Translations under genes and position numbers: made by a program | Part shown: piece by piece, positions 7,515 to 15,057 of the stretch | Layout: each line of letters begins with the position of its first letter | Position numbering within the stretch: the stretch's first letter is position 1 | The notes under the pieces: generated by a model | The model's input: the letters and a program-made list of their open reading frames with translations, nothing else | The model's database searches: none | What the model was told of the DNA's origin: nothing | DNA from: Pseudomonas sp. | Lineage (GTDB): Bacteria > Pseudomonadota > Gammaproteobacteria > Pseudomonadales > Pseudomonadaceae | Assembly: GCA_007117785.1 (NCBI GenBank) | Contig: SKFV01000241.1 | Location: 1-18,267 of the forward strand | Reading direction: 5' to 3' | Length of the DNA stretch: 18,267 nt

Positions 7515-8624
7515 CTAAAGCTGCTCCAGACAGCCGGCGAGGTTATCCGCCAATCGCTCGATAGTCGCCACATACCCATCCGGACCAACGTCAATGCCAA
7601 CGCCCAAAGGGTCCAGCTCACCGTGCTCAACCGGCAAATCACGTGTCAGGCTCTGAACCAGACGCGGGGTAAATTGCGGCTCGGTAAATACGCAAACGCG
7701 GCCACTGCTGCGCAGTTGCTCACGTAGCATATTGACCTGGCGCGCGCCCGGCTGCACTTCATGGGAGACGGTAAAGACCCCCAGCGAGCGCAGACCGTAA
7801 TGGTCTTCGAAGTAGCCATAGGCATCGTGAAACACGAAATAACCCTTGTCCTGCAAGGGGGCAAAACGCACGCTCAGTTGCTTGTCCAGTGCAGCGATAG
7901 CCGCATCAAAGATAGCCTGATTGGCTTCGATCTGCTCGGCATGCTCGGGGAACAGCTCACTCAGGTCCGCCGCCATATAGCGCGCAATCACCCGCGCATT
8001 GTCGGGTGACAACCAGGTATGGGCATCCAGCGTGCCGGGGCCATGGTCATGGTCGTCGTGACCCGCATGCTCATCGTGGGCACCATGCCCTTTGTGTTCT
8101 CTATGACCGTGGTGCTGATCGTGCTTGTGATCATCATGGCCATGGTGCGCGGCGTGATCATGCTGCTCGGCTGGCTTCTTGTCGTGATCGTGCTTATGGC
8201 CATGATCATGCGCGTGCGAGCGCTTATGGCCGTGATCATGCCCGGCATGACCGTCATGACTGCCATTACCCTGCTGGAAGTTGCGTCGCTCCGGATAGGT
8301 GCGCTTATGCAGACCATCAATGTCCAGCAGCGCCTTGGCGCTGCCTTCCTCGGCCAGCAGCGATTGCAGAAACAGCTCCAGATCCGGGCCAACCCAGTAA
8401 ATCCGGTCCGCAGCAATCAACATGCGACGATCCGACGGGCGCAGGGCATAGGCGTGGGGTGACGCACCGGCAGGCAAGAGAACATCCGCAGTCGCTACGC
8501 CATCAAGCACGGCCGCAGCAATCTGCTGGATCGGCTGGATGGTGACGACGACGCGCGGCTGATCCGCGTGGGCAACAGAAGACAGGGCCAGCAACAGCAG
8601 GATGGCCGGCAACAGACGCAGCAT
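7515..8624 (-). CDS. znuA: Zinc ABC transporter substrate-binding protein ZnuA
   Basis: ZnuA captures zinc in the periplasm and hands it to ZnuBC. The 369-residue product has a signal peptide (1-20, AHA before the cut) and two lobes. Expected zinc ligands are H57 (SPHAYAL), H202 (AHTWLSP), H266 (FHDAYGYF) and an acid near D338 (ELDPLG). C311 and C365 match the disulfide pair of the family. Between the first two ligands sits a very long charged loop, residues 123-194 (bases 8043-8258), with 28 His plus many Asp, Gly and Lys. Such loops are known in ZnuA as low-affinity zinc collectors, but this one is large. The start at 8624 has GAGG 8 nt upstream; a longer frame would pass through the Zur operator. 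It is divergent from zur-znuCB and shares the operator at 8648-8664. Confidence 0.95.
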   Translation of the reverse strand: MLRLLPAILLLLALSSVAHADQPRVVVTIQPIQQIAAAVLDGVATADVLLPAGASPHAYALRPSDRRMLIAADRIYWVGPDLELFLQSLLAEEGSAKALLDIDGLHKRTYPERRNFQQGNGSHDGHAGHDHGHKRSHAHDHGHKHDHDKKPAEQHDHAAHHGHDDHKHDQHHGHREHKGHGAHDEHAGHDDHDHGPGTLDAHTWLSPDNARVIARYMAADLSELFPEHAEQIEANQAIFDAAIAALDKQLSVRFAPLQDKGYFVFHDAYGYFEDHYGLRSLGVFTVSHEVQPGARQVNMLREQLRSSGRVCVFTEPQFTPRLVQSLTRDLPVEHGELDPLGVGIDVGPDGYVATIERLADNLAGCLEQL

Positions 8625-8647
8625 GGGGCATACCTCAAAGAACGTGT

Positions 8648-8664
8648 CTGTTATATAATAACAG
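8648..8664. promoter_or_regulatory. Zur operator between znuA and zur
   Basis: CTGTTATATAATAACAG consists of two perfect 7-bp arms (CTGTTAT and ATAACAG) around ATA. It matches the GTTAT...ATAAC core of Zur boxes in gammaproteobacteria. It contains an exact TATAAT on the plus strand (8654-8659), usable as the -10 of zur-znuCB, and TATTAT on the minus strand for znuA. Its centre is 23-64 nt from the two start codons, so zinc-loaded Zur bound here should block both transcripts at once and give autoregulation. Confidence 0.88.
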
Positions 8665-8719
8665 CTGATTGCCCGCCAGATACAGCAACGCGCCAATCGG
8701 CGCCCGCCAGGAGCCTTGC

Positions 8720-9208
8720 ATGTCAGCCCAGCACCACCACGGTGACGAGCACCAACACGACCACCAGCAATGCGTTGACCACGCGCTGAGTGCAGCCGAG
8801 CATGTCTGTGAGCGCGAAGGGGTTCGCTTCACCACCCTGCGCCGACGCGTACTGGAACTGGTCTGGCAAAGCCACAAGCCACTCGGTGCCTATGACATCC
8901 TGGAAACCCTCTCGCGTAACGATGGCCGCCGTGCCGCGCCGCCAACGGTATACCGGGCGCTGGACTTCCTGCTCGACAATGGCCTGATCCATCGCATCGC
9001 CTCGTTGAATGCCTTTATTGGCTGTACCAGCCCGGAACACAGCCATCAGGGCCAGTTTCTGATCTGCCGCGAATGCCGGGTTGCCGTTGAGCTCGACCAG
9101 AGCGGCATTCACCAGGCGATTGATCATAGCGCCAAGGCGCATGGCTTTACTGTCGAGTCGGAAACCGTGGAAGTGCTTGGCCTGTGCCGTCAATGCCGGA
9201 GCAATTGA
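8720..9208 (+). CDS. zur: Zinc uptake regulator Zur (Fur family)
   Basis: Zur is a dimeric repressor that binds DNA when loaded with zinc. The 162-residue product has a Fur-family winged-helix domain ([26 protein letters not shown], then [12 protein letters not shown] as the recognition helix region). A dimerisation domain follows, with the structural zinc cysteines C116/C119 (CREC) and C156/C159 (CRQC). The region C102 to H109 (CTSPEHSH) probably supplies the regulatory zinc site. The N-terminus carries an unusual His cluster (residues 5-16, [11 protein letters not shown]), also seen in the Pseudomonas orthologue formerly called Np20. The ATG at 8720 has AGGAG at 8709-8713, 6 nt upstream. 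The stop codon overlaps the znuC start (TGATG), indicating coupled translation. The operator at 8648-8664 implies autoregulation. Confidence 0.95.
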   Translation: MSAQHHHGDEHQHDHQQCVDHALSAAEHVCEREGVRFTTLRRRVLELVWQSHKPLGAYDILETLSRNDGRRAAPPTVYRALDFLLDNGLIHRIASLNAFIGCTSPEHSHQGQFLICRECRVAVELDQSGIHQAIDHSAKAHGFTVESETVEVLGLCRQCRSN

Positions 9209-9981
9209 TGGGAGAGGAACTACTCAGCCTTGAGCAGGTGGACCTGCAGCTCAATGGCAACAGCATTCTCGAGCAGGTCAGCCTGTCAGTGAAACGCGGC
9301 GAAGTCGTCACCCTGATTGGCCCCAACGGGGCCGGCAAAACCAGCCTGGTGCGCATTGTGCTCGGCTTGCTGGCTGCCGATAACGGTCAGGTAAAACGGC
9401 GCCCCGGTCTGCGTATCGGCTATATGCCGCAGAAGCTGCAAGTCGACGCTACCCTGCCGCTGACCGTGGAACGCTTTCTGCTGCTGTCCCCCGGTACCCG
9501 CCGCCCCGCGGCTGAAACCGCCCTGGCGGAGGTCGGCGCCAGCCACCTGCTCAAGCGCCCCCTGCAGCAGGTGTCCGGGGGTGAACTACAGCGCATTTTG
9601 CTGGCCCGCGCCTTGCTCCGCAAACCGGACTTGCTGGTGCTAGACGAGCCGGTTCAGGGTGTCGACGTCAACGGCCAGATCGAACTGTATCAATTGATCA
9701 CCCGCCTGCGTGACCGCTACAACTGTGGCGTACTGATGGTCTCGCATGACCTGCATCTGGTCATGGCCACAACCAATACCGTGGTCTGCCTGAACCGCCA
9801 CGTCTGCTGTTCCGGGCATCCGGAGCAGGTCAGCATGGACCCGGCCTTTGTCGCCATGTTTGGCGAGCAAGCCAGCGCCCTGGCTGTCTACAACCACCAT
9901 CACGACCACGACCATGACCTGCACGGCGAAGTGATTCCCGGCAGCGGCCACAGCCACGGACCCGACTGCAAACATGCCTGA
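9208..9981 (+). CDS. znuC: Zinc ABC transporter ATP-binding protein ZnuC
   Basis: ZnuC hydrolyses ATP to drive zinc import through ZnuB. The 257-residue product has Walker [10 protein letters not shown] (38-46), a Q-loop in GYMPQKL, the ABC signature VSGGELQ, Walker B LLVLDEP followed by the D-loop, and the H-loop SHD. The last 30 residues form a His-rich tail ([11 protein letters not shown] ... HSHGPDCKH) that is typical of pseudomonad ZnuC. The start at 9208 overlaps the zur stop by one base and has GGAG at 9198-9201, 6 nt upstream; the in-frame ATG at 9184 would lie inside zur with no better site. The 3' end overlaps znuB by 8 nt. Confidence 0.96.
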   Translation: MGEELLSLEQVDLQLNGNSILEQVSLSVKRGEVVTLIGPNGAGKTSLVRIVLGLLAADNGQVKRRPGLRIGYMPQKLQVDATLPLTVERFLLLSPGTRRPAAETALAEVGASHLLKRPLQQVSGGELQRILLARALLRKPDLLVLDEPVQGVDVNGQIELYQLITRLRDRYNCGVLMVSHDLHLVMATTNTVVCLNRHVCCSGHPEQVSMDPAFVAMFGEQASALAVYNHHHDHDHDLHGEVIPGSGHSHGPDCKHA

Positions 9982-10759
9982 TTTTCTGCTTTACGCTCTG
10001 ATTGCCGGTATTGCGCTGGCACTGGTCGCGGGGCCGCTGGGCTCCTTTGTGGTCTGGCGCCGCATGGCCTACTTTGGCGACACCCTGGCACATTCTGCCT
10101 TGCTCGGCATTGCACTGGGCATGCTGCTGGATATCAACCTGACCCTGGCGGTTACCGTCGGCTGTATTCTGCTGGCTATTCTGCTGGTCGCCTTGCAACA
10201 GAAAAACTGGCTGGCTAGTGACACCTTGCTGGGCATACTGGCGCACTCCACCCTGTCGCTGGGCCTGGTGGTACTGGCGCTGACCGACAATGTGCGGGTT
10301 GACCTGATGGCCTACCTGTTTGGCGACCTGTTGGCGATCACTATTGAGGACCTGTGGTGGATGCTCGGTGGCATACTGGTGGTCATGCTATTGATGGGGC
10401 TACTCTGGCGCAGCCTGCTGTCCATCACCGTGCATGAGGAACTGGCCCGAGTCGAAGGCTTGCCGGTTACCGCTATTCGCCTGGCATTGATGCTGTTGAT
10501 TGCCATCGTGATTGCAGTGGCGATGAAGATCGTCGGTGTCCTGCTGATCACATCCCTGCTGATCATTCCACCCGCGGCGGCCCAACGCCACGCACGCACA
10601 CCAGAACAAATGGCTCTGGGTGCCAGCTTTCTGGGCTGTATAGCGGTATTGGGGGGTATGGCCATGTCCTGGTATCTGGACACGCCGGCCGGCCCTTCTA
10701 TCGTGGTGACAGCGGCCGGCCTGTTCGTGCTGGCGCTGAGCATTCCGCGCCGCGCCTGA
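9974..10759 (+). CDS. znuB: Zinc ABC transporter permease ZnuB
   Basis: ZnuB forms the membrane channel of the zinc importer. The 261-residue product is very hydrophobic with about seven or eight membrane segments. It carries family motifs [26 protein letters not shown] near the N-terminus, [12 protein letters not shown] in the middle, and [14 protein letters not shown] with the HARTPEQM loop near the C-terminus. These are typical of the ABC-3 permease family. The ATG lies within the end of znuC (8-nt overlap), so the two are translationally coupled and on the zur transcript. The gene ends 11 nt from the convergent senC stop. A 7-bp inverted repeat spans the junction but has no T tract, so termination is unclear. 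Confidence 0.96.
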   Translation: MPDFLLYALIAGIALALVAGPLGSFVVWRRMAYFGDTLAHSALLGIALGMLLDINLTLAVTVGCILLAILLVALQQKNWLASDTLLGILAHSTLSLGLVVLALTDNVRVDLMAYLFGDLLAITIEDLWWMLGGILVVMLLMGLLWRSLLSITVHEELARVEGLPVTAIRLALMLLIAIVIAVAMKIVGVLLITSLLIIPPAAAQRHARTPEQMALGASFLGCIAVLGGMAMSWYLDTPAGPSIVVTAAGLFVLALSIPRRA

Positions 10760-10770
10760 CAAGGTAATGG

Positions 10771-11403
10771 TTACTGTCGCATGACCCGTGGCAACCATTG
10801 CGCCAGCTCTTGCGGCCTCAGTGGCGGGCGGATAAAACCGGCATACTGTCCCTGTGGATCGACCAGGATCACCTGACCACTGTGATCCACCAGGTAGTTC
10901 TCAGTACTGGTGTCCGGCTCTATATAGGCCACTGACAAGGCCTGTGCCAGCCGCGCCAACTCCTCCGGCTCACCCGTGGCACCCTTGAAACCGGCATTGA
11001 AAAAGCCCAGATAACTGCTCATCTGCTCCGGCGTATCCCGGTTGGGGTCCACGCTCACCATAGTCACCTGCATCTGATCACGCTGCTCATCCGGCAGGCT
11101 GGTGACCAGTTGCCGCAACTCCGCCATAGTGGTCGGGCAGATGTCCGGGCAAAAGGTATAGCCGAAGAACAGTAAATCCCACTGGCCAACCAGATCCTCC
11201 CTGCCCCAGGCATCATCCGCTGCCGAACGCATAGTAACCTCGGGAATCGAGCGCGGCTGCTCGAACAGGAAGATACCAGCGCGCGACAACTGCTCACGAT
11301 CCAGCGGCACCGGTCGGGTGACCTTGTTGACTGTCAGGCCAATGACCACAGCCACCGCAGCCACCATGACGATAACGGTTTTCTGAATACCGGTCAGAGC
11401 CAT
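10771..11403 (-). CDS. senC: SCO1/SenC family copper chaperone for cytochrome c oxidase
   Basis: SenC delivers copper, or reduces thiols, at the CuA site of oxidase subunit II. The 210-residue product has one N-terminal membrane segment (about residues 8-25), then a periplasmic thioredoxin-like domain. The copper ligands are complete: C85 and C89 in CPDIC and H174 in VDHSG. The start at 11403 lies within the end of ctaB (10-nt overlap), which fixes it against longer forms and indicates coupled translation. It is the last gene of the SURF1-to-senC assembly cluster on the minus strand. Confidence 0.94.
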   Translation of the reverse strand: MALTGIQKTVIVMVAAVAVVIGLTVNKVTRPVPLDREQLSRAGIFLFEQPRSIPEVTMRSAADDAWGREDLVGQWDLLFFGYTFCPDICPTTMAELRQLVTSLPDEQRDQMQVTMVSVDPNRDTPEQMSSYLGFFNAGFKGATGEPEELARLAQALSVAYIEPDTSTENYLVDHSGQVILVDPQGQYAGFIRPPLRPQELAQWLPRVMRQ

Positions 11404-12302
11404 CCGAGCATACTCACATAGTGATCGACCAGCAGGGCAACAAACAGCCACAGCAGGTACCAGAGGGAAAATTTGAAGGTCTTGATCGCTGCCTGTTCGC
11501 GACTATCACGGTACAGGGCCCAGGCCCAATCGATAAAACGCGCCCCCAGAATCACTGCAGCTGCCAGATAGATAGGGCCGCTCATCTGGATAACAAAGGG
11601 CAACACGCTGACTGCGAGCAGAATAAAGGTATACAGCAGAATGTGCAGCTTGGTGTAGGCCACGCCGTGGGTAACCGGCAGCATAGGAATATCCACCTTG
11701 GCGTACTCTTCCTTGCGGTGGATTGCCAGTGCCCAAAAATGAGGCGGCGTCCAGGCAAAGATAATCAGCACCAGCAGCAAGCCTTCAGCACTGACCTGGC
11801 CGGTTACTGCCGTCCAGCCAAGCAGCGGCGGCGCTGCACCGGCCAGACCGCCAATCACGATATTCTGTGGTGTCGCACGCTTAAGGAAAGAAGTGTAAAC
11901 CACGGCATAACCGAGCAACGAACCCAGTGTCAGCCAGGCGGTGACCTGGTTGATCCAGTTGAGCAGAATCAGCATGCCGGTGGCGCCCAGCACCAGAGCA
12001 AACAGCAGGGCATTCAACGGATTGACCCGACCCTGAGCCATGGGCCGGCGTTGAGTCCGTGCCATATGAATATCGATACGACGATCAACCAGATGATTGA
12101 TCGCAGCCGCACTTCCGGCGCACAGGGCAATCCCCAGGTTCCCCAGAATCAGCACATGCCAGGGCACGGCACCTTCGGTTGCCAGCAGCATGCCGATAGC
12201 AGCAGTGATAATCATCAGAGCGACCACGCGTGGCTTGGTCAATTCCAGATAATCACGCCAGCTGACTGCTGTCCCCTCACGGGTATTACTCAACGTTGCC
12301 AT
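11394..12302 (-). CDS. ctaB: Protoheme IX farnesyltransferase (heme O synthase)
   Basis: This UbiA-type membrane enzyme (also called CyoE) attaches farnesyl to heme B to make heme O, the precursor of heme A. The 302-residue product has about nine membrane segments. The first aspartate-rich motif is N69HLVDRRID77, followed by the RRPM stretch. The second conserved region includes YTSFLKRATPQNIVIGG and the VDIPMLPVTHG loop. The ATG at 12302 has a strong GGGGGAGG ribosome binding site, with GGAGG at 12308-12312, 5 nt away; an in-frame TTG at 12317 is less likely. It is 70 nt downstream of ctaA and overlaps senC. The cta name is used because it accompanies an aa3 oxidase; a bo3 oxidase would use the same product. 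Confidence 0.95.
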   Translation of the reverse strand: MATLSNTREGTAVSWRDYLELTKPRVVALMIITAAIGMLLATEGAVPWHVLILGNLGIALCAGSAAAINHLVDRRIDIHMARTQRRPMAQGRVNPLNALLFALVLGATGMLILLNWINQVTAWLTLGSLLGYAVVYTSFLKRATPQNIVIGGLAGAAPPLLGWTAVTGQVSAEGLLLVLIIFAWTPPHFWALAIHRKEEYAKVDIPMLPVTHGVAYTKLHILLYTFILLAVSVLPFVIQMSGPIYLAAAVILGARFIDWAWALYRDSREQAAIKTFKFSLWYLLWLFVALLVDHYVSMLGWL

Positions 12303-12372
12303 GGGTACCTCCCCCAACGCCTGAAGCGTCTGTTTATTATTGTATCTTTAGATAACCAGTATGCGGGCTGAT

Positions 12373-13413
12373 TCAGCGACTGGCCAGCCCCAATCCGTTC
12401 GTATGCCGGGAAAAAACCGAAGCCCAGCGATCATTTCTCAAGCGGTAGAGTACTGCGACCATAACCAACAGCAAGACGGCACCAAAGGCGTTGTGCGCCA
12501 CAGCCACGGCCAGTGGCAGATGCGCCAGCACATTGGTAATGCCTAGCGCGATCTGTACTGCCAGCGCCAGAGTCAAGAGACCGGCCAGACGCACCAGCCC
12601 AAAGCGAAGCAGTTGCCAGGCCAGAGCCAGTACGGCAAACAGGGTCACCAGCGCACCAATACGGTGGGTCATGTGAATCGCGGTACGCGCCGGCCCATCC
12701 ATTTGTCCACCAAGATAATTCGGGCCGATCTCCTGCATGATATTGAATCCAGCGGCAAAATCGGTTTCCGGCCACCAGACGCCATGACAAGTCGGGAAAT
12801 CAACACAGGCAACTGCGGCATAATTGGTACTGGTCCAGCCACCAAGCGTGATCTGCGCGATAACCACCGCCATGACCACCCAAGCCAGACGCCGCAGGCG
12901 CGCCACACGCAGACCACCAAACGCCGGAAACTGGCCGGACAAACGCAGGCAGAGCAGGGTCAGCAGACTCAGTGTGGCAAAACCGCCGAGCAAGTGACCG
13001 GTAACGATTTGCGGCCATAGCTTGAGCGTTACTGTCCACATGCCGAAAATCGCCTGCGCAGTCACCAGGGCCAACAGGCCGAAGCAGAGCAGCACCGGAT
13101 AATCCGGTTCACGTTTGCGCCAACGCAGGCTGAACAGCGCCAGCCCCAGAATCATCAGACCCAGCAGGCCAGCCACATAGCGGTGAATCATCTCCACCCA
13201 GGCCTTGAAGATTTCCACCGGATCATCCGGAAAACGCACCTGCGCAAGTTCCAGACCCGTTTCACTGCGCGGCACAGTAAGAAAACCGTAGCAACCAGGC
13301 CAGTCCGGACATCCTAGGCCGGCATGCACCAGCCGGGTATAAGCACCCAGGATAACCACCACAAAACCCAGCCCCAGAGCACTGACCGCCCACCAGAATC
13401 CAGCTTTACGCAT
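12373..13413 (-). CDS. ctaA: Heme A synthase (COX15/CtaA)
   Basis: This enzyme oxidises the C8 methyl of heme O to make heme A for the aa3 oxidase. The 346-residue product has two repeated four-helix halves. Heme-ligand histidines are visible at H77 (EMIHRY), H140 (VTGH), H250 (HMTHRIG) and H307 (AHNAFG). Each half has a periplasmic loop with a cysteine pair: C35/C41 (GCPDWPGC) and C203/C209 (CVDFPTC). Length and layout fit the proteobacterial type with both Cys pairs. No clear Shine-Dalgarno precedes the ATG at 13413 (GGTGGGG is about 9-12 nt away), but translation may be coupled because the upstream gene stops 6 nt before. Confidence 0.95.
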   Translation of the reverse strand: MRKAGFWWAVSALGLGFVVVILGAYTRLVHAGLGCPDWPGCYGFLTVPRSETGLELAQVRFPDDPVEIFKAWVEMIHRYVAGLLGLMILGLALFSLRWRKREPDYPVLLCFGLLALVTAQAIFGMWTVTLKLWPQIVTGHLLGGFATLSLLTLLCLRLSGQFPAFGGLRVARLRRLAWVVMAVVIAQITLGGWTSTNYAAVACVDFPTCHGVWWPETDFAAGFNIMQEIGPNYLGGQMDGPARTAIHMTHRIGALVTLFAVLALAWQLLRFGLVRLAGLLTLALAVQIALGITNVLAHLPLAVAVAHNAFGAVLLLVMVAVLYRLRNDRWASVFSRHTNGLGLASR

Positions 13414-13419
13414 GCTCGG

Positions 13420-14016
13420 TTACCCCACCTTGGACAATTTCAACAGATGCTTGAGATCTTCCAGCAATTGTTTGCCCGGATCATCCGGACCCTGCTGCAG
13501 GACTACTGCTCCCAAGGGGTCGACCAGCCACAACTGCACACCTGCCGGCAATTCCGGCGCATACTGCTGCAGGCTTTGCTGATAGGCGGAGTTATCCAGC
13601 GTGGCCACTCTGACCAAAGGGAATTCAGCCTTGAGCTCTTCCAGCCAGGCATCTTCTTCCGTGTGACCCAGCAGCAGAACGTGCTGGGCCCGGGTCGCAT
13701 CACGATTGAGCGCGACATGAATCTGCCGCGCGCGATGTACCAGATCCATGCAGGCATCATCACACTGTTCAGGCGCGGTCACCAGCAAACGCCAGGGTGC
13801 ACCGTACCCCAGAGGCTCCAGCGCGCCCGTCCAATCCTGCACATCGACGCCGTCTGGTACCAGCGTGGAGCGGTTGGTATGCGTAGTAGGGATGCCTACT
13901 TCCATCTTGACCATTACCCAGGCCGCCACCATGGGCCCAATGACAATGGCAATGATCAACAGCAGCTTGAGCTGCCCTTTGGGTTTGTCAGCGAGGCCGC
14001 TTTCATGACTGCTCAT
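13420..14016 (-). CDS. Membrane-anchored Sco-like protein of the cytochrome oxidase cluster
   Basis: This is a conserved but poorly studied protein of the Pseudomonas cox cluster (position of PA0111). The 198-residue product has one membrane helix (about residues 17-38) and a periplasmic domain that looks thioredoxin-like. CDDAC (C85, C89) lies where Sco proteins have CPDIC, after a strand PWRLLVTA. Near the C-terminus WLVDPLGAVVLQ resembles the Sco strand that carries VDHSG, but the histidine is replaced. So both thiols of a copper or disulfide site remain while the third Sco copper ligand is missing. The ATG at 14016 lies inside the end of SURF1 (14-nt overlap) with GGGGGA about 11 nt upstream; the protein stops 6 nt before ctaA. 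A role in thiol chemistry or copper handling for the oxidase is inference. Confidence 0.85.
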   Translation of the reverse strand: MSSHESGLADKPKGQLKLLLIIAIVIGPMVAAWVMVKMEVGIPTTHTNRSTLVPDGVDVQDWTGALEPLGYGAPWRLLVTAPEQCDDACMDLVHRARQIHVALNRDATRAQHVLLLGHTEEDAWLEELKAEFPLVRVATLDNSAYQQSLQQYAPELPAGVQLWLVDPLGAVVLQQGPDDPGKQLLEDLKHLLKLSKVG

Positions 14017-14758
14017 TATTGTTATTTCCCCCGGATGCGGGCCGCAAACCGGCCCAGACAAACAATGCTATCAACGCCAACGCCATGGCGAACCATTGCA
14101 CCGCATACCCCGTGTGCTTGCTGGCCGAGGTCGGCTGACCCGGCCAGTCCAACGTAAAACTCGCTGCGCCCGGTTCACGCAGGCGCAACAGCATCGGCGC
14201 TGCTGACAAACCTGCCTGATCAGCCATGGCCTCAAGCTCGATCCGGCTGATCAGCCGCGGCCAACCGGTCGCATCGTTATCACCCAGCGTAAAGCCGCTT
14301 TCAACCGGCGGCAAGACCTCGGCATAAAGGAATTCGGATTGCTCGGGCGTACTTATGTCAGGCAGCGCACTGCGGTCGGTCCAGGCCAGCCAGCCGCGAT
14401 TGATCAGCACCGGTTCTCCACTGCCGACCAGCCGCAGCACCTGCAATACTTCCACCCCGGCAACCCCACCGCGGATACGGTTATCCAGCAGCCAGATCAG
14501 TTGAGGATCGAAATAGCCCTGCAGGGTAACGGCGCGCCAAGCAGCCGTGCCCGGTGATTCGAGACTGGCCAGCGGGACTGACAGTTGCTCCCGGGCCGCC
14601 GTCAACTGACGATCATAGGCCCGCTTCTCCTCGGCGCGATCAAGCTGCCAGAAACCGAGACTGATCAATATCGGTAAAAAACCCAGCGTAAACAGCCAGA
14701 GGGGCCAGCCCGGGGCAAAGCGTTTTTGGTCTGAATTACTCAGCATGCGACTGCCCAT
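14003..14758 (-). CDS. SURF1 family cytochrome oxidase assembly protein
   Basis: SURF1 (Shy1) proteins help insert heme A into subunit I. The 251-residue product has the family layout: an N-terminal membrane helix (about 19-36) ending in the conserved GFWQLDRAEEK, a soluble periplasmic domain with GYFDPQLIWLLDNR and VLINRGWLAW, and a C-terminal membrane helix after HTGYAVQWFAMA. The ATG at 14758 is preferred because GGAG lies 6 nt upstream. ATGs at 14770 and 14746 and a GTG at 14791 are in frame and possible. It diverges from the DUF2909 gene and leads the SURF1, Sco-like, ctaA, ctaB, senC run, whose genes are so tightly packed that one promoter before SURF1 probably serves most of them. Confidence 0.93.
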   Translation of the reverse strand: MGSRMLSNSDQKRFAPGWPLWLFTLGFLPILISLGFWQLDRAEEKRAYDRQLTAAREQLSVPLASLESPGTAAWRAVTLQGYFDPQLIWLLDNRIRGGVAGVEVLQVLRLVGSGEPVLINRGWLAWTDRSALPDISTPEQSEFLYAEVLPPVESGFTLGDNDATGWPRLISRIELEAMADQAGLSAAPMLLRLREPGAASFTLDWPGQPTSASKHTGYAVQWFAMALALIALFVWAGLRPASGGNNNNEQS

Positions 14759-14814
14759 CGAACGCTCCATAGGGTCTATACTTTGCTTCACCCTTTACAA
14801 CCTTGGACATGCGC

Positions 14815-15027
14815 ATGTTGTTGAAACTGGTCATTCTTATCCTGCTGGTGGCTCTGATAGCCAGCCTGTTCAGCGGTCTGTTCTATTTAATGAAGGATAC
14901 CGACAGTACTGGCCGTGTATTCACCGCCCTGAGTTTCCGTATCGGCCTGACCGTCGCCCTGATGCTGCTGGTGACCTGGGGCTTCTGGAGCGGCCAATTG
15001 GGCTGGAACACACCCTGGCTGCATTGA
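14815..15027 (+). CDS. DUF2909 family twin-transmembrane protein
   Basis: This small protein of 70 residues has two membrane helices (LLKLVILILLVALIASLFSGLFYLM and, after a KDTDSTGR loop, LTVALMLLVTWGF). The layout and SLFSGLFYLMKD motif match DUF2909, which is regularly found between coxC and SURF1 in pseudomonads. The function is unknown; its location suggests a part in oxidase assembly or stability. The start is uncertain: ATG 14815 (chosen from the family start, GGA 7 nt upstream), ATG 14809 or TTG 14803. It reads opposite to all neighbouring cox genes, converging on coxC with 30 nt between the stops. Confidence 0.85.
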   Translation: MLLKLVILILLVALIASLFSGLFYLMKDTDSTGRVFTALSFRIGLTVALMLLVTWGFWSGQLGWNTPWLH

Positions 15028-15057
15028 GCAACCAGGGCATTACCAGAACGGAATGGA

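Noticed and set aside
8043..8258. Possible CRISPR-like or tandem repeat array
   Set aside because: The short repeated units follow codon spacing inside znuA and are irregular; there are no uniform repeats with unique spacers.
8019..8462. Hydrophobic, membrane-protein-like frame on the plus strand (Met/Val/Ile-rich)
   Set aside because: It is the complement of the His/Asp codons of the ZnuA loop (CAT/GAC read backwards give ATG/GTC). No ribosome binding site or family motif.
10766..10799. AATGGTT/AACCATT inverted repeat as terminator between znuB and senC
   Set aside because: Seven AT-rich pairs with a 20-nt loop lying in the senC coding end and no T run.
15013..15037. CCCTGG/CCAGGG hairpin between DUF2909 and coxC as a bidirectional terminator
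   Set aside because: Six base pairs, 13-nt loop, overlaps the DUF2909 stop codon and has no T tract on either strand. Possible but not supportable.
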